From contig CABVBU010000007.1 of assembly GCA_902496665.1 (NCBI GenBank), forward strand, positions 42,065-106,064: DNA of 64,000 bases, in the 5' to 3' direction. The position numbers were made by a program, and so were the translations under genes. Shown piece after piece: positions 40,365 through 49,848 of the stretch. The notes beneath the pieces are model-generated. The model was not told where the DNA came from and did no database searches. It was given only the letters and a program-made list of their open reading frames with translations. The first letter of the stretch is position 1; each line of letters begins with the position of its first letter. The DNA comes from an uncultured Clostridium sp. GTDB lineage: Bacteria; Bacillota; Clostridia; Lachnospirales; Lachnospiraceae.

Positions 40365-41096
40365 TCAATGTTCCCCATTTGTCTCATATACATACAGGGA
40401 GAATCGATCCCCATTTATGATCTGAATTCCCGCATACAATGGCTCATTCTCCTGATCGTATGCTGTACTTCTAACGAACATCAGATAGTCGCCCTTTCGG
40501 ACTTCGAGTAATTTTGCTTCCTCCTGTGTTGCTCTGCAAAGCTCGATCAGTTTTTCCGAGCTTGTAACCTGCATTCCTGCTTTCTCTTTTAAATAATCAA
40601 AAAGGGAATTATCCTCAAACTGAGCTTCTAACAGGAAGGCATATTTTAACGGAAAATAGTTTTTTTCAATTACGACCGGTTCTGAATCCGCGAATCTCAG
40701 ACGTGATATAAAGATCACTTTACTGCCCGTCTCAATTCCAAGCCTTGCCGCAATCTTTTCATCTGCATCCACAATTTTATTTTCCAGCATATGCGCCCCC
40801 GGCACGACGCCCATCTGCTCACACATCTCACTGAAGCTCTGGAGACGTTTGATATTTCTGGAAAACTTTGGCTTTGTTACGAAGGTTCCCTTTCCCTGTT
40901 TCCGAACAACAAGTCCTTTTTCCATGAGGGAACCGATTGCTTTTCTCACGGTGATCAGACTGACACCATACGTCTTTGCCATCTCTGATTCCGTCATGAT
41001 CTTATCTCCCGGTTTATATCTTCCGCTTTTGATATCCTTTTCCACTGTATCCATAAGCTGAACATATAACGGAGTCATCGCATCCTGCTTTAACAT
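40365..41096 (-). CDS. GntR-family regulator with UTRA domain (FrlR-like)
   Basis: 243 residues. The N-terminal winged helix (residues 8-75: PLYVQLMDTVEKDIKSGRYK, ESEMAKTYGVSLITVRKAIG, GLVVRKQGKGTFVTKP) is of the GntR/HutC class. Residues about 95-240 form a UTRA effector domain (RLRFADSEPVVIEKNYFPLK, LLEVRKGDYLMFVRSTAYDQ). UTRA regulators bind sugar phosphates or amino-acid derivatives. It is the last gene of the nine-gene operon, so it probably senses the pathway intermediate (for example a fructosamine-6-phosphate) and controls the operon promoter at 49849-49894. The paralogue in E. coli is FrlR. The 123-nt gap before it is the longest in the operon. Confidence 0.85.
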   Translation of the reverse strand: MLKQDAMTPLYVQLMDTVEKDIKSGRYKPGDKIMTESEMAKTYGVSLITVRKAIGSLMEKGLVVRKQGKGTFVTKPKFSRNIKRLQSFSEMCEQMGVVPGAHMLENKIVDADEKIAARLGIETGSKVIFISRLRFADSEPVVIEKNYFPLKYAFLLEAQFEDNSLFDYLKEKAGMQVTSSEKLIELCRATQEEAKLLEVRKGDYLMFVRSTAYDQENEPLYAGIQIINGDRFSLYVYETNGEH

Positions 41097-41219
41097 TCAT
41101 TTTCCCCCACTGTCTAAATTCTTTTCAATACTATTTTAATAACAGCTCAGACAAATAGCAAGGACAATTTCCTTTCCAGAGCGGGTCCAGAGCAGGTTCC
41201 CTGTTCGATCCACAGATTT

Positions 41220-42065
41220 TTACAGGCAGTCACCAGGCTCCGGCTCCTCAAACGGAACACCGTATCCAAAAGCGCCTCTCACCATACATGTCTTTGCAGC
41301 GAATTCAGCTCCCTTTTCCATTGCTGTCTCAATTTTTTCTCCATCTAAAAGGGAGAGTAAAAAGGCAGTTGTAAATGAATCTCCGGCTCCCAATGTATCG
41401 ATTGCAGCAACAGCCTTCGGGATCTGTCTGTAATACTTCTTTCCGTCAAAAGCGAGGGATCCGCGTTTTCCCATGGTTGCTACTGCAATTTTACAGCCTT
41501 CTGATACAAAGCGCTTACATGCTGCCTTTGCGGTCTCCTCATCAATTTCTCCGCAGGAGAAAAATGCGTAATCAACAACAGGCGCAATCTCTTTTAAATA
41601 ATATTCCTCATTCCAGTGACCGGAAAAATCATAAGAAACCGGAATTCCTGTTTCTCTTACTTTTTTTAACTGCGAATCAAAGTGACCATTATTACTGGTA
41701 TGAACAAGGGAAAATTCCCTGATATAGGAAATATCCTCCGGCTTCAGATCCAGCGGATGCTCATTTACGATCCCTCCGCGGTTGCTCATGATAAACTGTC
41801 TGTCACCATTTTCAAGCCGGACTTTTGCGTATCCATTCTCGCCGGCATATTGCCTGCATCTGGAATGATCGACCCCGATCTCATCCAGAACAGAAATAAT
41901 GTGCTCTGCCACTCTGTCCTTTCCAAAAACGCCGAGGTACGCAGACTGCGCCCCCAGCATTTTTGCATATACAGAAAAGTTCATGGCCTGACCACCCGGA
42001 TACATGATCTTTGCAGGATAATACTGATCACATACATTATCTCCGATGCCAATTACCTTTATCAT
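41220..42065 (-). CDS. PfkB-family kinase, fructoselysine 6-kinase (FrlD)-like
   Basis: 281 residues. PfkB signatures: YPGGQAMNFSVYAKMLGAQS at residues 22-41 and DTLGAGDSFTTAFLLSLL near residue 225 with the catalytic Asp. The short N-terminus (IGIGDNVCDQY) and the shape of the lid match FrlD/FrlD-like kinases, which phosphorylate the sugar 6-OH of fructosyl-amino acids, better than ribokinase or fructokinase. Its ATG overlaps the stop codon of the deglycase gene by one base (TAATG), so the two are translationally coupled. The exact substrate is inference from the FrlB-like partner. Confidence 0.82.
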   Translation of the reverse strand: MIKVIGIGDNVCDQYYPAKIMYPGGQAMNFSVYAKMLGAQSAYLGVFGKDRVAEHIISVLDEIGVDHSRCRQYAGENGYAKVRLENGDRQFIMSNRGGIVNEHPLDLKPEDISYIREFSLVHTSNNGHFDSQLKKVRETGIPVSYDFSGHWNEEYYLKEIAPVVDYAFFSCGEIDEETAKAACKRFVSEGCKIAVATMGKRGSLAFDGKKYYRQIPKAVAAIDTLGAGDSFTTAFLLSLLDGEKIETAMEKGAEFAAKTCMVRGAFGYGVPFEEPEPGDCL

Positions 42066-43036
42066 TAATACTCAACCTTCCACATATATCTTCTTTCATC
42101 CATGGAATGACCTGTTTTTTCTGCCAGCTGAGATACATAATACCGCTCAATCGGAATCATGACAACCGGATTGAAGAATTCTGCAACCGAAGGATCGATT
42201 TTTCCTCCATTCAGCTTTTCAAAATCAATGATAATAAAGTTCTCAGCATATGTATTCAGGAACTTCAGGCATCTCTCATCGAGCGCTCTTGTACGTCCCT
42301 CACTCATTAACAGGATCATCGGGAGCTTCTTATCGGTTGTCTCAAACGGTCCATGGAAGTACTCACCTGTGTGCAGGCATACCGCATGTCTCCACTGCAT
42401 CTCCATAAAGTGACAGCAGCACATGGAATATGCAACTCCATAGTTCGGACCGGATGCGAGGACATAGAAGACCGGCTCATGTTCGACTTTTTCAGCCCAT
42501 GCCTGTGCAGCCGGAAGACAATTTTTCTTTCCCTCTGAAACGATCTCATCAATATACTGATACGCATCCATTGCTTTGTCATATTTATCCCAGTTTTCAA
42601 ACTGATGGAGAACTTCAAAGCCGATACGGAGCGCATTTGCCTGATTGGAATCGCTGTAATCCTGATGATCTCCGTTTGAATATGTCACAACATACTGACC
42701 GACCTTTGCCATACCGGTCTGCATATTTCCCGTCATGGCAATTGTGATTGCTCCCGCTGCATTTGCTGTTTCGACAGCTTTTACAGTCTCCGGTGTAGCC
42801 TTAAGAGAACAGATGACTGCGATACATCTCTCGTCTAATTCTTTCGGGGTCGCATGTACAAACTCATTGCTGGTATAGGTTGTTGCACTGAAATTTTTTG
42901 CTTCTGACTGGATCAGGTAGAGTCCCGGGAAAATAGCTGCCTTTGATCCACCGCAGGCAACAAAATACATATGCTTTAATCCGCCTCGCTGGTCCATCTT
43001 TTCCTTAATTTCCGCAATGATCTGTTTTACTTCCAT
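42065..43036 (-). CDS. SIS-domain deglycase, fructoselysine-6-phosphate deglycase (FrlB)-like
   Basis: 323 residues with two SIS (sugar isomerase) domains and no glutaminase domain. YFVACGGSKAAIFPGLYLI near residue 24 and FYVLASGPNYGVAYSMC near residue 190 are the two phosphosugar-binding loops. SNEFVHATPKELDE and TGEYFHGPFETTDKKLP, with the conserved Glu and His, match the FrlB/FraB/MfnB-like deglycases, as does the C-terminus RRYMWKVEY. Known members split 6-phosphofructosyl-amino acids into glucose-6-phosphate and the free amino acid. It is a cytosolic, probably dimeric enzyme. Which amino acid is released cannot be read here. Confidence 0.85.
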   Translation of the reverse strand: MEVKQIIAEIKEKMDQRGGLKHMYFVACGGSKAAIFPGLYLIQSEAKNFSATTYTSNEFVHATPKELDERCIAVICSLKATPETVKAVETANAAGAITIAMTGNMQTGMAKVGQYVVTYSNGDHQDYSDSNQANALRIGFEVLHQFENWDKYDKAMDAYQYIDEIVSEGKKNCLPAAQAWAEKVEHEPVFYVLASGPNYGVAYSMCCCHFMEMQWRHAVCLHTGEYFHGPFETTDKKLPMILLMSEGRTRALDERCLKFLNTYAENFIIIDFEKLNGGKIDPSVAEFFNPVVMIPIERYYVSQLAEKTGHSMDERRYMWKVEY

Positions 43037-43086
43037 AGTTGATTTCCTCCTCTGCGCATTTTTCGCATGTTATATTTTTACAATGT

Positions 43087-44061
43087 TTACTGATACAGAA
43101 AGCAGGCAACGCTTCTCTTTGTTCCATCGTCTCCCGTGATCTCTGTTAATTCCGGACGACTCTGTCTGCATTGGTCTGTTGCCATCGGACATCTTGTACT
43201 GAACAGACATCCTGCCGGCGGATTTAACGGACTCGGCAATTCTCCCTGAAGAATCACCTCGTCCCGCTTCGCGTGGATGTCCGGAACCGGAATTGCTGAC
43301 AGCAATGCTTTTGTATACGGGTGAAGAGGTTTCCCATAGAGCTCCCTCTTTCCTGCATATTCCATGATGCGCCCCAAATACATGACCGCCACCTTGTCGC
43401 AGAGATACTCCACTACGCTCAAGTCATGAGAAATGAAAATGTACGTTAAATTTCTTTCTTTATGAAGGTCCTTTAACAGATTCAGCACCTGTGATCGAAC
43501 TGACACATCCAGCGCCGATACCGGCTCATCACAAATGACAAGTTCCGGATCGTTGATCAGGGCTCTTGCGATCACGACTCTCTGTCTCTGTCCGCCAGAC
43601 ATTTCATGCGGATATTTTTCAAGATATTTATCACTGAGACCGACCTCCCGCAGGATCTTCCTGACCTTTTCCAGTTTTTCTTCTTTCGTATATTTTCCCG
43701 CCACATCCAGCGGTGCCATAACGGATTGAACAATTTTTTTCTTTGGATTTAAGGACGCATACGGATCCTGAAAAATAATCTGAATTTTTTCTCTCAGCGG
43801 ACGCATCTGGTGTTCGTTATAATTTGTAATATCTTCTCCATGGAACAGGATCTGTCCTCCGGTTATCTCATGAAGCTTTAAAATGGACTTTCCTAACGTT
43901 GATTTTCCACAGCCCGATTCGCCTACAAGGCCTACGATTTCTCCTTGATTGATCTTCAGGTTAATGGAATCCACCGCTTTTACTGTAATTTCCTTTCCAT
44001 GTGCTTTTTTTACCGGAAAATATTTTTTTACATCCCGGATTTCCAATAAAGGGGTCTCCAT
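43087..44061 (-). CDS. Peptide-type ABC transporter ATP-binding protein (OppF/DppF)
   Basis: 324 residues. Walker A GLVGESGCGKSTLGKSIL near residue 45, Q-loop IFQDPYASLNPKK, ABC signature MSGGQRQRVVIARAL near residue 155 and Walker B LVICDEPVSALDVSV. The C-terminal oligopeptide-transporter extension has a cysteine pair (GCLFSTRCPMATDQCRQSRP) that in OppD/F relatives can hold an Fe-S cluster. It overlaps the oppD-like gene by one base (TAATG). Energises the importer encoded just upstream. Its presence next to the deglycase and kinase is the main reason to think the importer carries glycated amino acids or peptides. Confidence 0.94.
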   Translation of the reverse strand: METPLLEIRDVKKYFPVKKAHGKEITVKAVDSINLKINQGEIVGLVGESGCGKSTLGKSILKLHEITGGQILFHGEDITNYNEHQMRPLREKIQIIFQDPYASLNPKKKIVQSVMAPLDVAGKYTKEEKLEKVRKILREVGLSDKYLEKYPHEMSGGQRQRVVIARALINDPELVICDEPVSALDVSVRSQVLNLLKDLHKERNLTYIFISHDLSVVEYLCDKVAVMYLGRIMEYAGKRELYGKPLHPYTKALLSAIPVPDIHAKRDEVILQGELPSPLNPPAGCLFSTRCPMATDQCRQSRPELTEITGDDGTKRSVACFLYQ

Positions 44062-45068
44062 TATTCCACCTCCCTGCTATCCTGTATCTCGGGATCCATA
44101 AACCGGAAGCATCGTACAAAATGTCCTGCTTCTCCCTGCATTCCCGGGTCTTCTTTTTTGCACTGCTCCGTTGCATATGGACATCGCGTAGAAAATCTGC
44201 AGCCTTCCGGCATCTCATCCAGACCCGGAACCGTTCCCTCGATCGTAAACAGATGATCTTCCTGACCACTTCCAAGCTTCGGAATCGATTTCAGCAAGCC
44301 CACCGTATATGGATGCATCGGATGATCAAAGATATCTTCTGCGGTTCCATATTCCACAGATTTTCCCGCATACATGACCATGACATGATCTGCCATTTCT
44401 GCCACCACACCCATATCATGTGTGATCAAAATCACCGATGCGTCTGACTCCTCCGCAAGCTTCTTTAAGATTCTGAGGATCTGGGCCTGGATCGTCACAT
44501 CCAGAGCCGTTGTCGGTTCATCTGCGATCAAAAGCTTTGGCTGGCAGAGCAATGCCATTGCGATCATTACCCTCTGTCTCATGCCACCGGACATCTGATG
44601 TGGAAATTCCCTGATCCGCTGCTCCGGAGAAGGGATCCCCACTCTGGCAAGCATTTCAATACACTGCTTTAATGCTTCCTTTTTCGGTATCTCACGATGA
44701 TGGGTCCTGATCATCTCTAACATCTGATCTCCGATCCTGTATACCGGATTCAGAGACGACATCGGTTCCTGAAAGATCATGGAAATCTCATTTCCCCGCA
44801 CCTTTCTCATTCTGGCTTCTGATGCCTTTGACAGATCTTCCCCTTCAAACAGGATCTGGCTGTTTTCATCGATTTCGCAGACAGAAGGAGATACCAGACG
44901 CATAATTGAAGTGGCCGTGACGCTTTTTCCGCAGCCTGACTCTCCAACAATCCCGATCACCTTTCCCCGGTCCAGTGAAAAAGTAACATTATCCACTGCT
45001 GTCAGCTTCTTTTTTCCTACTTTAAAGGAAACCTTCAGATTTTTAACCTCCAGCAAATGTTCATCCAT
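44061..45068 (-). CDS. Peptide-type ABC transporter ATP-binding protein (OppD/DppD)
   Basis: 335 residues from ATG at 45068, chosen because AGGAGGGG lies just upstream; an ATG seven codons earlier has a poorer site. Walker A GIVGESGCGKSVTATSIM near residue 41, Q-loop IFQEPMSSLNPVYRIGDQML, signature MSGGMRQRVMIAMAL near residue 160, Walker B LLIADEPTTALDVTIQ. C-terminal oligopeptide-transporter domain with GCRFSTRCPYATEQCKKEDP. Partner of the OppF-like ATPase in the inner-membrane importer. Confidence 0.94.
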   Translation of the reverse strand: MDEHLLEVKNLKVSFKVGKKKLTAVDNVTFSLDRGKVIGIVGESGCGKSVTATSIMRLVSPSVCEIDENSQILFEGEDLSKASEARMRKVRGNEISMIFQEPMSSLNPVYRIGDQMLEMIRTHHREIPKKEALKQCIEMLARVGIPSPEQRIREFPHQMSGGMRQRVMIAMALLCQPKLLIADEPTTALDVTIQAQILRILKKLAEESDASVILITHDMGVVAEMADHVMVMYAGKSVEYGTAEDIFDHPMHPYTVGLLKSIPKLGSGQEDHLFTIEGTVPGLDEMPEGCRFSTRCPYATEQCKKEDPGMQGEAGHFVRCFRFMDPEIQDSREVE

Positions 45069-45127
45069 CTGCTCCCCTCCTGTCATCATCCTTCTAAATT
45101 TGTGACAAACCCGTCACCGGTTTCTGA

Positions 45128-46780
45128 TCATTCTTTTACAGACCATTTCCAGACAGCCTGGTTATTGACTCCGCCTTCGAATGCGTTATATCCCTGGAAT
45201 CTCTCTGACTGAACTCCGAAAATATATCCGTTGTAGAGCATTACCAACGGCATCTCATCCCAAAGAAGCTGCTGATATTCGTTTACCAGTTCTTTTTTCT
45301 TTGCTTCGTCTGTTTCAGCAGCGATCTTATCCTGAAGCTCTGAGTATGCGGTATCTGTGATCTGGCAGTATGTCGCATTCTTATTGTCATAATATCCGGA
45401 CATCCAGAGCGGATAGGACATTGCTGTTGAACCGCAAATTCCAAGATCATAAGTGCCATCCTGAAGTCCTGAGAACATCGTTGCAAGCTCAACTGTCTGA
45501 ACATCGATCGTAATTCCCGCCTCTGCAAGATTCTGCTGAATGATCGCTGCCATACTCTCTCTTGCGGAGGTTACTGCCATTTTTAGTTTTCTTGAAGAAT
45601 CCCATCCGGCCTCTGCGAGAAGCTCTTTCGCCTTATCTACATCTCTGGACCAGGTAAGTCCACAATCATATTCCGATCCCGGGATCACACAGGTTGCCGG
45701 TGCAATGCCTTTTCCCTGCAGGTTCTGCTCGATCAGAAGATCCTTATCGATTGCATAGCTCATTGCCTGACGGATACGTTTATCGGAAACATTCTGGTTA
45801 TTGATCAGGAATACGCCTACGAAGGTCGGTTCGCTTGATTCTGTCACCGTAAGTCCCATATCCTTTGCCGCAAGTGCATCATCGGTCGTCGGCTGCTGAT
45901 AGAATCCGTCCATCTCTCCTGCTGCAATGGATGTGATCGTATTCGTGGAAGCGATCACCTTCAGGATCAGTTTGCCAAACTGCGGTGCGCCAAGCTGATA
46001 ATCCGCAAAAGATCCAAGCTCCAGCTGGCTTCCGGAAAGCTCGGAGATAAAGGTGCAGGGACCGGAACCGATCGGTGCTTTCCAGAACTCATCATCTTTC
46101 ATTTTTTCAGGTGCGATATCACCAAGAAGATGTTCCGGAAGTACATAGAAATACTTGTTATGAAGGATCAGCCAATCCTCGACCGGAGTAACATTCTTAA
46201 AAGAGATCTTCAATGTATAGTCATCTACAGCCTCAACTCCGACTGATTTTTCAGCCGTTTCAAGACCATTCTCATCGGTTCCTGCCCATGTGTTGAACTC
46301 ACTTCTGAGTCCGTAATCAAACTTCGGATTTGTGATCAGCTGTGCGGTAAATACCCAGTCCTTTGCGGTTACCGGCTGACCGTCGTGCCATTTTGCATTT
46401 TCATCTAAGTGAAAGATTGCAGCTTTTCCATCATCAGCAGATTCCCATGATTTGGCCGCTCTCGGTGATACTCCGGAACCGGCTTCCTCAATAAATGCAA
46501 GGCGGTCATACAGCTTGTCGCAGACCAGATTCTGATAGATCGATCCGGAGGTAGATCCGTAAGGATTAACGGTATCCCATGCAGTCGTCAAACCGTATGT
46601 AATGACCTTATCGGAATAATCTCCCGTCTTATCCGTCGCCGTTGACGCTGCTGTTGTTCCTTCCGCTGCAGATGCAGCCGCTGTCGTCTCATTTCCGGAA
46701 CTGCCTCCGCAGCCGGCGAGAAGTCCTGTTGCCATGGCTGCCGCAAGCATCCACGCTGCAATTTTTTTACCTGATCTCAT
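45128..46780 (-). CDS. Peptide-type ABC transporter substrate-binding lipoprotein (OppA/DppA)
   Basis: 550 residues. Lipoprotein signal with lipobox LLAGC (Cys at about residue 24), followed by a Ser/Thr/Ala-rich linker and an SBP family 5 domain (NPYGSTSGSIYQNLVCDKLY, then ENAKWHDGQPVTAKDWVFTA, a typical family-5 block near residue 130; QAMSYAIDKDLLIEQN near residue 335). The protein is anchored to the outer face of the membrane and decides substrate choice. AAGGAGG precedes the ATG. The size is normal for dipeptide/oligopeptide binders, which also handle opines and other amino-acid conjugates. Confidence 0.95.
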   Translation of the reverse strand: MRSGKKIAAWMLAAAMATGLLAGCGGSSGNETTAAASAAEGTTAASTATDKTGDYSDKVITYGLTTAWDTVNPYGSTSGSIYQNLVCDKLYDRLAFIEEAGSGVSPRAAKSWESADDGKAAIFHLDENAKWHDGQPVTAKDWVFTAQLITNPKFDYGLRSEFNTWAGTDENGLETAEKSVGVEAVDDYTLKISFKNVTPVEDWLILHNKYFYVLPEHLLGDIAPEKMKDDEFWKAPIGSGPCTFISELSGSQLELGSFADYQLGAPQFGKLILKVIASTNTITSIAAGEMDGFYQQPTTDDALAAKDMGLTVTESSEPTFVGVFLINNQNVSDKRIRQAMSYAIDKDLLIEQNLQGKGIAPATCVIPGSEYDCGLTWSRDVDKAKELLAEAGWDSSRKLKMAVTSARESMAAIIQQNLAEAGITIDVQTVELATMFSGLQDGTYDLGICGSTAMSYPLWMSGYYDNKNATYCQITDTAYSELQDKIAAETDEAKKKELVNEYQQLLWDEMPLVMLYNGYIFGVQSERFQGYNAFEGGVNNQAVWKWSVKE

Positions 46781-46816
46781 AATGATCCTCCTTTAAATTT
46801 TTTAATATATGCTGCC

Positions 46817-47668
46817 CTATTTTGTTTTGGGATCAAGGGCATCTCGTACACCTTCTCCGATAAAATTAAATCCTACAACAACGAGAATGATGCAGATTCC
46901 CGGTGGGAACCACACCCACGGACGTGCCGTCAATACAAGAAGATTCTGCGCTGCAAATATGATATTTCCCCAGGATGCCTGTGGTGTCTGGACACCCATT
47001 CCGAGAAAGCTTAACGATGATTCTGTTAAAATTGCACCTGCTACCCGGAACGAAATATTTGCCCATACCGGAGGGATTGCATTTGGCAGTACCTCCGAAA
47101 GCAGGATCTTAGGAGTACTCATCCCGATCGCTTTTGTCGCCTGAATATATTCACGTTCCCGGATCGATAACACATTTCCGTAAATCAGCTTTGCGATTGC
47201 AGTCCAGCCCAATACTCCGATCACCACCGTGACCGTAAGGATCGACGGTCCGAACACCGCAACGAGAACAAGGATCAGGACCATCGTCGGGAATGACATA
47301 AATGCATCTGCGACACGCATGATGACAGTTTCTGCAATTCCTCTGAAATAACCGGCGATCAGCCCTAACGGGATTCCGATTAAAACCGAAATGATCGTAG
47401 ACATGATCCCGACAAACAGAGAAATTCTTCCTCCATATAAAAGTCTTGCAAACAAATCTCTTCCCACGTCATCCGTGCCCAGAAGATGGCCGGGACATGG
47501 GGCTTTGTTAAATCCTACCGCTCGGTCGGTCGTATATGGATCAAGCTTCATGAATATTGGCATCAGGATGACTGCCAAAACAAGAAAGCAGACGATAATA
47601 AGACCTAAAACAGCTTTCCGGTTATGCATAAATTTTTTTACTGCCTGATTACTTAATATTTTTTTCAT
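46817..47668 (-). CDS. Peptide-type ABC transporter permease (OppC/DppC)
   Basis: 283 residues with six membrane segments. N-terminal OppC_N segment with AVLGLIIVCFLVLAVILM, then the BPD permease domain. GTDDVGRDLFARLLYGGRIS near residue 65 and the cytoplasmic EAA-type loop AIGMSTPKILLSEVLPNAIP near residue 180 contact the ATPases. Start ATG at 47668, 14 nt after the oppB stop. Confidence 0.94.
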   Translation of the reverse strand: MKKILSNQAVKKFMHNRKAVLGLIIVCFLVLAVILMPIFMKLDPYTTDRAVGFNKAPCPGHLLGTDDVGRDLFARLLYGGRISLFVGIMSTIISVLIGIPLGLIAGYFRGIAETVIMRVADAFMSFPTMVLILVLVAVFGPSILTVTVVIGVLGWTAIAKLIYGNVLSIREREYIQATKAIGMSTPKILLSEVLPNAIPPVWANISFRVAGAILTESSLSFLGMGVQTPQASWGNIIFAAQNLLVLTARPWVWFPPGICIILVVVGFNFIGEGVRDALDPKTK

Positions 47669-47682
47669 GCCCTGGTGCCCTC

Positions 47683-48636
47683 CTATTTAAATTTAATTCG
47701 CGGATCCAGTGCAGCATAGATCAGATCCAGAATCAGATTTACGACGAGAACAACGACACAGATCAAAACAGCAACTCCCATGATCACCGGATAATCACGA
47801 CTTGTGATCGCAGTGATCATCAGGCTTCCGATCCCCGGCCAGGCAAATATCTGTTCTGTTACAACAGCTCCTCCGATCAGAAACGGGACGGAAAGACTGA
47901 GGGTTGTAACGATGGGAATCAGTGAATTGCGAAATGCATGTTTGATCACAATGACAAAATTTCTAAGTCCTTTTGATCTTGCTGTTTTTATGTACTCCTC
48001 ATTCAAAACCTCAAGAACACTCGATTTTGTCTGTTTGATATAATTTCCAATCGGCTGGATTCCACACACGAAAGCCGGAAGCGCCAAATGATAGAGAAGA
48101 TCCTTCCAATCGCCGCCGGAGCCTGCCGAATACATGCCGCTCGTCGGGAACAATTTCGTTTTTACAGCTAATACATAGATCAGAAGAAGACTTAAAAAGA
48201 AGTTCGGCACCGATGCTCCAATAAAAGCAACAAATGTACTGATATGATCCCATATCGAGTTCGGTTTACAGGCAGAAACCACTCCAAGTGGAATTCCTAT
48301 GATGATCGCACCAATAATACCGGTTCCCGTAAGCAGCAATGATGGAATGATACGCTGTCCGATCATCATGCTGACTGCCTGGGAAGTACGGTATGATGTT
48401 CCAAGATTTCCATGCAGCAGATCTGCCAGCCACAGAAAGTACCGGACAAGAACCGGCTTATCAAGTCCCAGTGAAGCTTTCAACGCCTCCAGATCGCTGA
48501 GTGACATTTCTCCGGATGCAGCCAAAATCGAAAGCGGTCCTCCGGGAGCAAGATTGATCAGCAAATACACCGTAAATGTAATCCCAAGAAACACAGGTAT
48601 TGCATAAAAAAGTCTTTTTATAACATATTTTATCAA
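47683..48636 (-). CDS. Peptide-type ABC transporter permease (OppB/DppB)
   Basis: 317 residues, six membrane segments. The N-terminal RLFYAIPVFLGITFTVYLLI and LAPGG are characteristic of DppB/OppB. The EAA loop is ARSKGLRNFVIVIKHAFRNS near residue 218, and the C-terminus AALDPRIKFK is typical of DppB. Located 20 nt after the M20 peptidase gene, same strand. Confidence 0.94.
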   Translation of the reverse strand: MIKYVIKRLFYAIPVFLGITFTVYLLINLAPGGPLSILAASGEMSLSDLEALKASLGLDKPVLVRYFLWLADLLHGNLGTSYRTSQAVSMMIGQRIIPSLLLTGTGIIGAIIIGIPLGVVSACKPNSIWDHISTFVAFIGASVPNFFLSLLLIYVLAVKTKLFPTSGMYSAGSGGDWKDLLYHLALPAFVCGIQPIGNYIKQTKSSVLEVLNEEYIKTARSKGLRNFVIVIKHAFRNSLIPIVTTLSLSVPFLIGGAVVTEQIFAWPGIGSLMITAITSRDYPVIMGVAVLICVVVLVVNLILDLIYAALDPRIKFK

Positions 48637-48656
48637 TCAGATTCTCTCCCTTCGGC

Positions 48657-49787
48657 TTATTGTTTTTTCAACATATCGTTCAGAATTGCAAGATGAAGCT
48701 TTACACATGGTTCAACGGATCCGATATATCCGTACTCTTTCTCACTATGGTCATTCGCTCCATGCGGTCCCATTCCATCCATAACGATCGCATTGCCGCA
48801 TCTGGAAAGATGGTTCGCGTCAGAGAGTCCTCCGCGGTCTTTTTCCTCAAATGGAATTCCCTGTTCTTCGGCAATTTTTCTGACCCGTTCGATATACTTT
48901 TTCGCTTCCTCTGTTTTTATAAACGGTGGAGTTTCCTTCTGCATCGTGATCGTCGTTTTCACTCCGGGAACAAACGGCTGTCCTTTTGTTATCTTATTTA
49001 CATATTCTTTCAAACGGATTCTTTCACTGTCATCCCAGAATCTCATTTCAACACTGATTTTTGCATGATCTGCAACTACATTTCTGGCTGTACCGCCATT
49101 TGCGACACCAACATTTACCGTTGTATCTTTTTCTCTGTCCGCCAGATTCATTAATTCCACAATGTAATGTCCCATTTCAAGAACCGCAGACGCGTTTTCT
49201 ACTTCAAACATAAAGCCCGCATGAGCCGCCTGACCTTGAAACTCAATATCATACGTCAGGGAACCTTTTCTCGCAAAGCAATGGCGGATTCCATTTTTTC
49301 CGGCAGATTCCATGACAAAAATGTGATCTGCTTTACATCCGATTCGATCCGTGATCTCTTTTGAGTAGATCGACCCGATCTCTTCATCCGGATTATAGAC
49401 CATTGCGATATTCAGGCATTTCTTCTCATTTTCCGGTAAATTTGCCGCAATATGAAACATTGCAAGATCACCGTTTTTCATATCCCCAACACCCGGACCG
49501 TAATAATTTTCTCCTTCGATCCGAAATGGTCTTTTCTCTGCCGTCCCGTCCGGAAATACAGTATCCATATGACCGATATACATCGCATCATAATGATCGG
49601 ATCCATGATTTGTAATAAGAAGAACCTGACGGCCTCCATCGGCAGGAATTCGTTCTACGTTCCAGCCGATCTCCTGATACCAGCCAGCCAGTTTATCTGC
49701 CACCCGGTTAATTCCGGCTACATTCCCGGATCCGCTGTCAATGTTGACCAGCTCTTTCATCTGCTCCAAGTACAATTCCAGATTCAT
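48657..49787 (-). CDS. M20-family metallopeptidase (glutamate carboxypeptidase-like)
   Basis: 376 residues from ATG at 49787 (GGGAGGGG just upstream; the frame opens eight codons earlier). It has the two-zinc M20A fold. YIGHMDTVFPDG near residue 80, GPGVGDMKNGDLAMFHIAA near residue 107 (bridging Asp), NPDEEIGS near residue 139 (catalytic Glu), and the dimerisation domain with AAHAGFMFEVENAS, then DANHLSRCG. Closest by eye to carboxypeptidase G2-like enzymes that cut C-terminal residues from dipeptides or N-acyl amino acids. It has no signal peptide, so it acts in the cytosol on imported substrate. It is the first gene of the nine-gene operon; the order suggests that it processes what the ABC importer brings in. 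Confidence 0.9.
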   Translation of the reverse strand: MNLELYLEQMKELVNIDSGSGNVAGINRVADKLAGWYQEIGWNVERIPADGGRQVLLITNHGSDHYDAMYIGHMDTVFPDGTAEKRPFRIEGENYYGPGVGDMKNGDLAMFHIAANLPENEKKCLNIAMVYNPDEEIGSIYSKEITDRIGCKADHIFVMESAGKNGIRHCFARKGSLTYDIEFQGQAAHAGFMFEVENASAVLEMGHYIVELMNLADREKDTTVNVGVANGGTARNVVADHAKISVEMRFWDDSERIRLKEYVNKITKGQPFVPGVKTTITMQKETPPFIKTEEAKKYIERVRKIAEEQGIPFEEKDRGGLSDANHLSRCGNAIVMDGMGPHGANDHSEKEYGYIGSVEPCVKLHLAILNDMLKKQ

Positions 49788-49848
49788 GCTTCCCCTCCCT
49801 TTCTCCTTCAAAATCTATTTAAAAATTCACATCTCTCATCTGCAATTC